This document shows, piece after piece, positions 1 through 8,013 of a DNA stretch of 15,621 nt; position 1 is the stretch's first letter; each line of letters starts with the position of its first letter. Both the position numbers and the translations under genes were made by a program. The DNA is from an uncultured Bacteroidales bacterium. GTDB lineage: Bacteria; Bacteroidota; Bacteroidia; Bacteroidales; UBA932. The stretch spans positions 1-15,621 of the forward strand of contig CAMFSN010000027.1 in NCBI GenBank assembly GCA_945983015.1, read 5' to 3'. The notes under the pieces were generated by a model. The model searched no databases. It was not told where the DNA came from and was given only the letters and a program-made list of their open reading frames with translations.

Positions 1-1
1 G

Positions 2-373
2 ACATTGATAGAGAGCTCCGAAAAAAGCGAAGACACACTTGCCCTGTTAGCGGAAAACGGTCAGATGAATATCCTAAAAAATGGAGATGACAAACTTATC
101 ATAACTATGAACGCCATAGGAGGAGACGTGGTGGTCTTCGACGCCGAGGTAATTGACAACAATCTGATAGTAAGCGAATTCAGTCGCCTGGTTAAAATAG
201 AAGACGGGAGCAGGACCGTCAGCTTTAACTGTAAAGTCAGCGGTAGCGGAAAAAAGTATGACAATGTCATAATCCTGGACTTGAACTACTCCGGAAGCGC
301 TTCCACTACACTATATAATTATACAATCAAGTCCTCTGCCGTAAAATGCGTGGCTAAAGTTAACGAACAATGA
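2..373 (+). CDS. C-terminal part of an unrecognised beta-rich protein (5' truncated)
   Basis: The reading frame is open from the left edge, so the true start lies outside the window; the TTG at position 5 is only the first in-window start-like codon. About 123 residues remain. They are rich in alternating hydrophobic and polar residues (for example ITMNAIGGDVVVFDAEV and YDNVIILDLNYSG) with no membrane span, which suggests beta-strands of an exported or periplasmic domain. I do not recognise a family. The stop codon (371-373) overlaps the ATG of the adaptor gene in an ATGA arrangement, so it is very likely the gene immediately upstream in the same efflux operon. A lipid- or ligand-binding beta-barrel accessory protein is one guess, but nothing in the sequence proves it. 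Confidence 0.75.
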   Translation, partial: TLIESSEKSEDTLALLAENGQMNILKNGDDKLIITMNAIGGDVVVFDAEVIDNNLIVSEFSRLVKIEDGSRTVSFNCKVSGSGKKYDNVIILDLNYSGSASTTLYNYTIKSSAVKCVAKVNEQ

Positions 374-1401
374 AAAGGACATACATTTTCAGCAGCCTTC
401 TTCTCTGTCTGACACTCTGCCTGCCTTTGGCCTGCAAAACAGAGAAGAAAAGTGAAACCATCAAGAACCCTGTCAAAGTTAAGGTACTCAAAGCCGAGAA
501 ACAGAGCCTGGAATCCACCAAGACCTATGTAGGCAGAGTGGAAAGCGCTACAAATCTCAGTATTAACAGCCCTTTTTCCGCAAGGGTGGAGCGGGTCTTC
601 GTGAAAAGCGGACAAAAAGTCAGGAAAGGGGATAAATTGGCAGAACTATACTCGGAGAATGTGGAAAGTATGCTATCTACAGCTCAGGCTACGATGCGAC
701 AGGCCCAGGACGGCTATGACAGGCTCAGCCAGGTCAAAGACAACGGCAGCGTCTCAGAGCTGAAGATAGTGGAAGTACAGACCCAGCTGAGCAAGGCTCA
801 GGCTATGCTGAATTCCGCCACCAAGGCAAAGGAGGATTGCATCGTCAAGGCTCCCCTGGACGGAAGCATCGCAGAGCTAAGGATTCAGGCAGGAGAAGAG
901 CTCTCGCCTATGCAGCCGCTCTTCCAAATCCTGGACCTGGAAGAACTGGAAGTAAGCATAGAGGTGCCGGAAAAGGAAATTGGCCTATATGAAATAGGGG
1001 CTGAAGCGCAGGTTACGGTGCCGGCCCTGGGAGAGGCGATGATCAAAGGAGTGCTGAAAGAAAAGGGCGTGAACGCATCCACCCTGACACACAGCTACAA
1101 ATGCAGATTGGCCTTGAAGAACTGCCCTGAGGAACTCAGGCCGGGGATGATAGGAAAAGTGGCATTCAAAGAAGCTCTGCCTCAGGCCATAGTCCTGCCT
1201 GCCTCACTGATAAGACTGGACGAGAGGGGCAGATACCTCTGGGTGGCAGACTCTCAGGACAGGGCCCGCAAAGTATATGTGAAGACCGGAGATTATTCCG
1301 GAAATGGAATCATCATAGAAGAGGGCCTGGAAGAGGGACAGAGAGTTATCTGCGAAGGAATGTCGAAGGTGAGCAGTGGAATGCTTCTTAGCATAGAGTG
1401 A
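370..1401 (+). CDS. RND efflux periplasmic adaptor (membrane fusion protein, HlyD/AcrA type), lipoprotein
   Basis: This is the periplasmic adaptor that would bridge the inner-membrane pump to the outer-membrane channel. Residues 1-22 form a lipoprotein signal ending in a lipobox (LPLAC, lipidated Cys22). The usual adaptor order follows: first lipoyl half (about 55-95), an alpha-helical hairpin (about 96-150, short, with the heptad-like run around STAQATMRQAQDGYDRL), second lipoyl half (about 155-188, with IVKAPLDGSI and AGEELSP), a beta-barrel (about 190-268, ending in the familiar LRPGM at 256-260) and a membrane-proximal domain (about 270-343). Its 343 residues are normal for the family. 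The ATG overlaps the preceding stop by four bases, and its own stop overlaps the GTG start of the pump gene. Substrate cannot be deduced. Family assignment is firm. Confidence 0.95.
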   Translation: MKRTYIFSSLLLCLTLCLPLACKTEKKSETIKNPVKVKVLKAEKQSLESTKTYVGRVESATNLSINSPFSARVERVFVKSGQKVRKGDKLAELYSENVESMLSTAQATMRQAQDGYDRLSQVKDNGSVSELKIVEVQTQLSKAQAMLNSATKAKEDCIVKAPLDGSIAELRIQAGEELSPMQPLFQILDLEELEVSIEVPEKEIGLYEIGAEAQVTVPALGEAMIKGVLKEKGVNASTLTHSYKCRLALKNCPEELRPGMIGKVAFKEALPQAIVLPASLIRLDERGRYLWVADSQDRARKVYVKTGDYSGNGIIIEEGLEEGQRVICEGMSKVSSGMLLSIE

Positions 1402-4400
1402 TTATGGCCAAAAAGGGACTTACATCTCGCATCGTATTAGCTGCGATGAATTATAAGAATATAGTGAGGCTCTTCCTGGTGCTGCTCATAGGAATGGGAG
1501 TATTCGGCCTTTTAAGGATGAATAAGGACGAGTTCCCTACCTTCGAGATCAAACAGGGGCTTATAGCCGTGGCCTACCCTGGAGCAGATGTGCAGCAGGT
1601 GGTGGAGGAAGTGGCTAAGCCTATGGAGGACAAGCTTTTCTCAATGCAGGAAGTGAGCAGGGAGAGCACCAGGGTAGTCTGCAAGGACGGAATGTGCTAT
1701 ATCTACACCGACCTGAATGTTCCGGCCTCCAAAAAGACTGAGACCTGGTCTAAAATCAGACTGGAGTTAAACTCCTTCAAATCCCAGCTCCCCGCAGGAG
1801 TACTCGCCATAGTGGTGATGGACGATTTCTCAGACCTGACTTCGGTTCTGATAGCCCTGGAATCCTCGGACAAAGGCTACGTCGAGCTGCAGGAATACGC
1901 TGACAATCTGAGCGATATGCTGCAGGGAATACCGGAACTCGCCAGCGTCAAGATGCTGGGATGCCAGAGCGAAGAAATCGCGGTTAGCGTAGATATGGAC
2001 AGGCTTGCAGCCTATGGAATCTCCCCTTCTGCCCTGATGCTCGAATACGGAAGCGAAGGGGCTCAGATCCTCGGAGGAAGTTTCAAGGGCGGGGAAGGTC
2101 TCCATCCAGTCCATATGCAGAAAAGCGTGGAAAACGAAAGAGAATTGGCCGAGAAGATAATATGGACAGGACACGAAGGCCAAAGTCTGAGGCTCAAGGA
2201 CATAGCACAGATAGAACGCAGGTATAAGGAGCCGAGCGCGCTGGTCAGCTTCAACGGGCACAACGCGCTGGTACTCTCTATCAGTATGCGTCCGGATAAC
2301 AACATCGTGGCCTTCGGGCAGAAAGTGGACGAGGTACTCGCCGAATTTAACAGTCAGACTCCTGAGAGCGTGAAAGTCAGCCGTATTACTGACCAGCCTA
2401 AGGTGGTGGCGGATTCAGTGTGGTCCTTCATCAGGGACCTGCTTATCTCTATGCTGGTGGTGATACTGGTGATGATATTGCTCTTCCCTATCAAAAGCGC
2501 CTTGATAGCCTCTTCTGGAGTGCCGGTATGTACGGCAGTGGCCCTCGCCCTGATGTTTCTGAGCGGGATTACCCTTAATACCGTATCGCTGGCGGCCCTG
2601 ATAGTGGTGCTGGGAATGATAGTGGACGATTCCATCATCACTATGGACGGCTATATGGATAAACTCGGGATGGGAATGAACAGGGTGGATGCCGCCTGCG
2701 CAAGTGCCCAGGAGTTATTCACCCCTATGTTTATGGCCACTTTTGCCATCAGCGCTATGTTTTTCCCTATGCTGGGCATCATCAGCGGCTACCTTGGAGA
2801 TTTCATCCAGACCTTCCCTTGGGTAATCACCTTCGCCCTGATGACTTCCCTGGCCTATGCCGTACTGGTAGTGCCTTCGATGGAGACCCGATTCATACAC
2901 AGCGCCCGAACTGACAGGCCGACACTCACCTCCCGTTTCCAGAACAAGTTGTTCAGCTCCCTTAACAAAAGCTACGAAAGGATGCAGGCCGTATGCTTCA
3001 AGCATCCTAAACTCACTATCCTGAGCGGAGTGCTGGCCGTAACCCTGGGACTTCTGCTCTTCTCCCAGACTAACATTCAGTTGATGCCAATGGCGAATCG
3101 TCCATTGTTCGCTGTCGAAATCTACCTTCCGCCTGATGCCTCTCTTCAGCAGACCAGGTCCGTGGCGGATTCCCTGAGCAAACTCTTGAGAGAGGATGAG
3201 CGAATCAGCTCAGTCACCGAATTCATAGGCAGCGGAACCCCTAGATTCCACGCCACCTACAATCCTATCCTGCCAGGCCCGAACGTGGCCCAGCTCATAG
3301 TGAACACCAAATCGAACAAAGCCACCCAGTCCGCTCTGAAGGAACTTGAAGACTACTACGAGCATTACTTCCCTAATGCGAAAATACATTTCAAGCAGAT
3401 GGATTACCAGGGCGTGGCTACTCCTGTGGAAATCAAAGTGATAGGAGAAGACTACGAGCAGATTCGAACTGTGGCAGACTCCATCAAAAGCTATATGGCA
3501 GGACTTGATATGCTCAAATGGGTACACTCCGATACCGACAACCTGCTGCCGGCCATCAAGCTGAAGATGGACAGCGAGCAAGCCTCCCAGCTCGGAGTTA
3601 ACAGGGTCCTGATGAATGTCTTCCTCAGCGGCAGTCTCTCGGGGACTCCTATCAGCAGTTTGAGAGAAGATGGAAAGGATATTCCTGTAAATCTATACTC
3701 TCAATCCCTTGGAAAACAAGCCAGCTACGAAGATCTGGAAAATTGTCTGGTACCAAGTTCCATCCCAGGGGTGATGGTGCCTCTAAGACAGGTGGCCGAT
3801 ATGGAGGCTGAGTGGAATCCAGAACTCATCTGCCGTAACAACGGGCAGCAACTCATCTACATCGGAGCCGATATGAAGTACGGAATGAGTCAGCCCCTGG
3901 CCACCAAAGCCATTAAAAAATACCTGAAGGAGCTGGAACTTCCGGAAGGGGTGAGAGTGGAATTCGGCGGGCTGAACAGCATTAACAGCAGTGTGGGACC
4001 GGAAATCGCCTTGGCCTTCCTGGCAGCGGTATTCGTACTCTTCGTCTTTCTGCTCTTCCACTTCAAGAAGATATCATTGGCCATACTGACCATAGTCCTG
4101 AGCAGCCTCTGCCTTTTCGGAGCCTTCTTCGGCCTCTGGCTCTTCGACCTGGACTTCTCGATGACGGCAGTGCTCGGACTCATCTCCCTGGTGGGCATCA
4201 TAGTGCGAAACGGCATCATTATGTTCGAATACGCCGAGGAACTGCATTACCAGAAGGGCTTCTCCATTAAGGAAGCGGCTCGGGAAGCCGGAAAACGCCG
4301 AATGAGGCCAATTTTCCTTACCTCCTGCACCACCGCCCTGGGAGTGCTCCCTATGATTATCAGCGGAGACCTGCTTTGGATGCCAATGGGAGTGGTCATC

Positions 4401-4487
4401 TGCTTCGGTACCCTGCTTTCCATCTTCCTGATTACCTTAATAATGCCTATCTCTTACTGGCAAATCTTCAAAAGAAATGAGAAATAA
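1398..4487 (+). CDS. RND-family efflux pump, inner-membrane permease (AcrB/HAE1-like)
   Basis: This is a proton-driven inner-membrane transporter of 1029 residues, the usual size for the family. The architecture is typical: one N-terminal span (about 22-41), a large periplasmic loop, a block of spans from about 345, a second large periplasmic loop, then the C-terminal block of spans. The transmembrane-4 acidic pair is present as IVDDS (Asp410-Asp411), matching Asp407-Asp408 of AcrB. The transmembrane-10 position equivalent to AcrB Lys940 is Arg937 in the motif GIIVRNGIIMFEY. The GTG at 1398 is chosen because it gives a 4-base overlap with the adaptor stop; an ATG at 1404 (residue 3) would also work. 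The 3' end overlaps the channel gene by 11 bases. Substrate class is unknown; the pump is neither obviously a heavy-metal (CusA) type nor a SecD-like protein. Confidence 0.95.
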   Translation: MIMAKKGLTSRIVLAAMNYKNIVRLFLVLLIGMGVFGLLRMNKDEFPTFEIKQGLIAVAYPGADVQQVVEEVAKPMEDKLFSMQEVSRESTRVVCKDGMCYIYTDLNVPASKKTETWSKIRLELNSFKSQLPAGVLAIVVMDDFSDLTSVLIALESSDKGYVELQEYADNLSDMLQGIPELASVKMLGCQSEEIAVSVDMDRLAAYGISPSALMLEYGSEGAQILGGSFKGGEGLHPVHMQKSVENERELAEKIIWTGHEGQSLRLKDIAQIERRYKEPSALVSFNGHNALVLSISMRPDNNIVAFGQKVDEVLAEFNSQTPESVKVSRITDQPKVVADSVWSFIRDLLISMLVVILVMILLFPIKSALIASSGVPVCTAVALALMFLSGITLNTVSLAALIVVLGMIVDDSIITMDGYMDKLGMGMNRVDAACASAQELFTPMFMATFAISAMFFPMLGIISGYLGDFIQTFPWVITFALMTSLAYAVLVVPSMETRFIHSARTDRPTLTSRFQNKLFSSLNKSYERMQAVCFKHPKLTILSGVLAVTLGLLLFSQTNIQLMPMANRPLFAVEIYLPPDASLQQTRSVADSLSKLLREDERISSVTEFIGSGTPRFHATYNPILPGPNVAQLIVNTKSNKATQSALKELEDYYEHYFPNAKIHFKQMDYQGVATPVEIKVIGEDYEQIRTVADSIKSYMAGLDMLKWVHSDTDNLLPAIKLKMDSEQASQLGVNRVLMNVFLSGSLSGTPISSLREDGKDIPVNLYSQSLGKQASYEDLENCLVPSSIPGVMVPLRQVADMEAEWNPELICRNNGQQLIYIGADMKYGMSQPLATKAIKKYLKELELPEGVRVEFGGLNSINSSVGPEIALAFLAAVFVLFVFLLFHFKKISLAILTIVLSSLCLFGAFFGLWLFDLDFSMTAVLGLISLVGIIVRNGIIMFEYAEELHYQKGFSIKEAAREAGKRRMRPIFLTSCTTALGVLPMIISGDLLWMPMGVVICFGTLLSIFLITLIMPISYWQIFKRNEK

Positions 4488-5844
4488 GACAAAGATACTT
4501 GTGCTGCTCGCCTGTCTGGGCCCAAGTCTGGGGCTTAGGGCTCAGGATTCAGGGAGGATAGAACTCAGCCTTGAAGAGGCTCTGAACTGCGCGAGACAGA
4601 ATAACATAGAGTTAAAAAATTCCAGGCTGGAACTCAAGGCGGCCAGGCTTCAAAAAGACGAGGTCTTCACTGAATACTTCCCCAAGCTAAACGCTATGGC
4701 TATGAGTTTCTACGCTATGGACCCACTGCTGGAGATAAGTATCACCGATATACTCGGGAACAATGACTTCGCATGGGGAATTCAGGAAAAAGCTCAGGAA
4801 TTGGCCGGAACTTATGGCATAAACACCAGCTACAGCGCATTCAAAAGCGGCTACTCCACTTCCATATCCATTATGCAGCCCCTTTTCGCGGGAGGACGCA
4901 TAGTAAACGGGAACAAGCTCGCCGCTTTGGGAGTCAAGGCCTCGGAACTCAAACTAAGCATACAGGAGAGGAAAAGCGCTGAAGAAATAGAGAAGGCCTG
5001 GTGGGAGATAGCCTCCCTGGAGGAAAAGATAGAGAATCTCAAATACCTCGACAGGAGTTTGGAAACCATTCACGGGCAGTTGAAAGGGGCCGTGGCATCA
5101 GGGCTGAGTTCCGAGAGCGAACTCTTGGAGCTGGAAGTCAAAAGAAACGAGCTGAAAATCGGAATCAAACAGGCAGAAAGCGGAGTGAAACTCCTGAAAC
5201 TGAATCTCTTGAATAACATTGGCCTAAAATACGTCTATGCGGATTCTCTAAGCCTGAAAAGAGAAAGTGTAGAAGCCCAGACACCGGATTTCTACTATCG
5301 CGATCCTGCGGAAATAGTGAGCAATATGGAAGAAAGCCAGTTGCTGGACCTGCAGGTGAAGGCCAAGCAGATGGAAAAGAAGATAAGCATAGGGGAAAGC
5401 CTGCCACAACTGGCGATAGGTGCCACTGCGGGCTATTCCGACCTCTATAACAAGGCCAGGTTCAACTCCATAGCCTTCGCCACCCTGCAGATTCCGATTT
5501 CAGACTGGGCTAAGACTTCAAAAAAAGCGAAAAGGATACAGACTGAGATTGAAAAGGCCGAAAACGAAAGGGAGTATATAGCTGAGCAGTTGCAACTGCT
5601 GGTGGCCAAACTCTGGCTGGACCTCAACTCCAGCTATGATCAGTGGCAACTAAAGCAGCAGGCTCTGAATACTTGCCAAAGGCTCTACGAAATAGCCCTT
5701 TCGAACTACGGGGCTGGTCTAATTCCTCTGCAGGAACTACTCCAAGCCGAGAGCAAGTTCCATCAGGCTTCTGTAGATAAGAGCGATGCCCTCATAGCCT
5801 ACCGCAACGCCATCATCGCCTATACCGGTCTGATTAATAAATAA
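4477..5844 (+). CDS. TolC-family outer-membrane efflux channel
   Basis: This is the outer-membrane exit channel of the tripartite pump. Residues 1-22 are a signal peptide (charged MRNKTK, hydrophobic core, probable cleavage after LRA before QD); there is no lipobox. The mature part has the two-fold outer-membrane efflux protein layout. Each half has long amphipathic helices, such as SLEEALNCARQNNIEL near residue 31 and a matching stretch near EESQLLDLQVKAKQMEKK. Strand segments separate them, including the FAGGRIVNGNK element typical of TolC homologues. Its 455 residues are normal. The start lies inside the last 11 bases of the pump gene. The stop codon lies within the end of the oppositely oriented lipoprotein gene, so no intergenic terminator is possible between them. 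Confidence 0.95.
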   Translation: MRNKTKILVLLACLGPSLGLRAQDSGRIELSLEEALNCARQNNIELKNSRLELKAARLQKDEVFTEYFPKLNAMAMSFYAMDPLLEISITDILGNNDFAWGIQEKAQELAGTYGINTSYSAFKSGYSTSISIMQPLFAGGRIVNGNKLAALGVKASELKLSIQERKSAEEIEKAWWEIASLEEKIENLKYLDRSLETIHGQLKGAVASGLSSESELLELEVKRNELKIGIKQAESGVKLLKLNLLNNIGLKYVYADSLSLKRESVEAQTPDFYYRDPAEIVSNMEESQLLDLQVKAKQMEKKISIGESLPQLAIGATAGYSDLYNKARFNSIAFATLQIPISDWAKTSKKAKRIQTEIEKAENEREYIAEQLQLLVAKLWLDLNSSYDQWQLKQQALNTCQRLYEIALSNYGAGLIPLQELLQAESKFHQASVDKSDALIAYRNAIIAYTGLINK

Positions 5845-6226
5845 CTAAGTCCGTCGGGATAGTGCAAGCCAGGTAAAGGTATTCCTCTTCAGGGTGAAGA
5901 CTGCATCTAAGCAGCAGCGCATCCTGAAGGAATTCCACCCTATAGGAACTGGCCCAGGCGCAGCCATCCTCGTAAGTCCCGCTCAAAAGGTCGCCTTCAA
6001 AGGACCAGCTACCGGAATAAAATGTATATCTGCCCTCTCCTATCAACTGGTACAGACGAAAGGAGCCATCCTTTTCGAAGGCGACATATACATCCACCAC
6101 GCTCCCCTCTTCGTACTCGGAGTGATGATGCCACTCCCCCACTAAGTCCTCGGACTTGAACTCCGGCTGCTTCTCACAGGCGAAAAGCAGCAAGGCGCTT
6201 ATTATCAAGAATGCCAATTTCTTCAT
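5834..6226 (-). CDS. Small lipocalin-like lipoprotein, last gene of the lipoprotein operon
   Basis: This encodes 130 residues when started at the ATG at 6226, which overlaps the subtilase stop (ATGA). A TTG two codons upstream is in frame but less likely. Residues 1-17 are a lipoprotein signal (LLLFAC, lipidated Cys17). The mature part looks like the Bacteroidota lipocalin-like lipoproteins: LVGEWHHHSEY, then a strand with a DGSF turn (53-56), IGEGRYTFYSGSWSFEGDLL, and a GTYEDG turn followed by strands. Such proteins fold as small up-and-down beta-barrels, often of unknown ligand. The position after the protease suggests a role in the same cell-envelope process, perhaps as a binding or inhibitory partner, but that is inference. 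Its 3' end overlaps the TolC-like gene by 11 bases, tail to tail. Confidence 0.85.
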   Translation of the reverse strand: MKKLAFLIISALLLFACEKQPEFKSEDLVGEWHHHSEYEEGSVVDVYVAFEKDGSFRLYQLIGEGRYTFYSGSWSFEGDLLSGTYEDGCAWASSYRVEFLQDALLLRCSLHPEEEYLYLACTIPTDLVIY

Positions 6227-8013
6227 AGCCAAGCATTGTTATCGGCGCTGTCACACCGGCTGATTATAGATATCTCCCTTACAATTTCACTGCCTCCCGT
6301 TCCGTTTGGTCCACCTATTACCGAACCTCCGGCTATGGCCTTGACCTTGATTTTCCCGCAGCCTTTCTCCAGGCATCTGATACTCAGGACTCCATCCTTG
6401 ACCACAGGCTCACTCACGATTCCCAGAGCCTCAGCATAAAGGGGCTCCACTTCCACGCCAGTATAAGTGAGAGTGGCAGCTCCCATCCCGAAATAAGGCT
6501 TGAGATCCAGCTTACATTCCTTCCCAGCGGCAAGCAGAGCCGAAGGAGTCCCCTCCACCTGCATCAGCATACGCCAGGCATCGATAAGACCTGTCCCCAT
6601 ACGCTTATAGTAGGTCTTCCATTCAGCAGTTGACAGTTTAGAGTCAATGTCCTCTACAGAGGCATAAAGCAGGGCCATAAACTCCTCAGTACTAAAACGT
6701 TTATCCAGTCTGGCGGCATAGGAAAGTCCCAGGGCTATAACTCCACTCACGTGAGGGCAAGCCATAGAAGTTCCTGACATATAGGCATATTCTCCATTTA
6801 TCTCCGCTATTCCGCAAGAAAGGATTTTGCCTTCATCTCCTTCGTCATCATCTCCCCCTGGGGCCGCGATATTACAGCCCAGACCATAATTCGTATAAGT
6901 GGCGGGATAACCCTTTCTATTCAGCGCAGTAACCGAGACACAGAAAGGCAGGGCTCCCGGGTAAGAAGAGTAGGAAAACGATTCATTGCCGGCGGCATAG
7001 ACCAGGATATTCGACTCGAGGACAGGAGAATTGGCATTCTGAGGATCAGTAAAATACTTCAAGGCCCTATACTCGAAAGGCCACTTGTTAATGTAAGCAT
7101 TATCAGTCTTATAGGTGCCGCCGTCATAGCCGTAAGAGCACTGAGCGATACAGGCTCCGTTATCCGCAGCATAGATGAAGGCATTGCCCACCTGTAGGTC
7201 AGAGGCGCTTTGAGAAGAGCCATAAAAGACTTGGGCAGACATTATCCTGACCCCGTCAGCAATTGAATTCACTATACCTGCCACGTGGGTGGCGTGGCCT
7301 ATCTCATCCGGAGCAGACCAGTCTATCTCCCCCTTGTTCTGAGCGAAATTATAGCCATACACATCGTCCACATAGCCATTGGCATCGTCATCCACCCCTG
7401 GAAGCCCATTCGCCTCCGCCTCATTCACCCACATATTGTCGGCCAATTCCCTATGGTCCCACTTCACCGGCCCGTCCACCACGGCCACTACGAGCTGCGG
7501 GTCCGGAGTGCACAGGCCCCTGGCCTGAGCCAAACTAATCATCTCCAGGTTCCACTGCTCCTCCCCGCTTTTCAATGCAGCCTTCACCTCCCCCACCGGC
7601 GCTGCCCGACGGACAGCGTTAAACTGATAAGCCTCCACGTGAGGGTTCTGCTCGAGTCGCTCCATAGCCTGCTCCATAGGATAGAGCGTGTCGAAATCCA
7701 GGCAGAAACACCTGTCCAGACCAAGCTTTCGGGCCAATTCCATATTCTTCGGCTGCCCCATCAGGGCCGGCTGAATCCTGGCATCAGGGATATCCAGGCC
7801 ACTTATCAATCCCAGACTATCCCCACTCTGCCAAAGCCGGCTGTACTCCCCATCCAGAAATAAGAGCAGCGAAGCCTCAGAGCATTTCTGCCCCTGATAG
7901 CCTAAAAGCTTGGAAGAAGGCTTCCCTAAGTTTAATTCTTCTTGACAGGATGTAAAGCAAAAGTTTACAAGGCTGAGCAGAATAAGGGCAGAGTGTAAAG
8001 ATTTTCTTGTCAT
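6223..8013 (-). CDS. Subtilisin-like serine protease (S8 family), lipoprotein
   Basis: This is a predicted envelope-anchored endoprotease of 596 residues. Residues 1-23 form a lipoprotein signal ending FTSC (lipidated Cys23). Residues about 45-135 resemble an inhibitory propeptide (CLDFDTLYPMEQAMERLEQ, then HVEAYQFNAVRR). The catalytic domain spans about 155-480. Asp180 lies in VAVVDGPV, His240 in GHATHVAG, the oxyanion Asn343 in YAAGNES and Ser416 in SGTSMACPHVSG, so the enzyme should be active. Departures from consensus are a Pro after DG in the Asp motif and Ala for Gly in the His motif. Acidic segments (GVDDDANGYVDDV and GDDDEGDEG) could bind calcium. A beta-rich C-terminal domain (about 495-590) follows. 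The start ATG overlaps the stop of the upstream gene, and its stop overlaps the lipocalin-like gene. Substrates are unknown; the co-encoded lipoproteins are plausible clients or partners. Confidence 0.95.
   Translation of the reverse strand: MTRKSLHSALILLSLVNFCFTSCQEELNLGKPSSKLLGYQGQKCSEASLLLFLDGEYSRLWQSGDSLGLISGLDIPDARIQPALMGQPKNMELARKLGLDRCFCLDFDTLYPMEQAMERLEQNPHVEAYQFNAVRRAAPVGEVKAALKSGEEQWNLEMISLAQARGLCTPDPQLVVAVVDGPVKWDHRELADNMWVNEAEANGLPGVDDDANGYVDDVYGYNFAQNKGEIDWSAPDEIGHATHVAGIVNSIADGVRIMSAQVFYGSSQSASDLQVGNAFIYAADNGACIAQCSYGYDGGTYKTDNAYINKWPFEYRALKYFTDPQNANSPVLESNILVYAAGNESFSYSSYPGALPFCVSVTALNRKGYPATYTNYGLGCNIAAPGGDDDEGDEGKILSCGIAEINGEYAYMSGTSMACPHVSGVIALGLSYAARLDKRFSTEEFMALLYASVEDIDSKLSTAEWKTYYKRMGTGLIDAWRMLMQVEGTPSALLAAGKECKLDLKPYFGMGAATLTYTGVEVEPLYAEALGIVSEPVVKDGVLSIRCLEKGCGKIKVKAIAGGSVIGGPNGTGGSEIVREISIISRCDSADNNAWL

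Noticed and set aside
7285..7863. 192-codon plus-strand frame opposite the subtilase
   Set aside because: It is antisense to the conserved catalytic region, its Pro/His/Arg-rich translation has no family resemblance, and the subtilase motifs prove the other strand.
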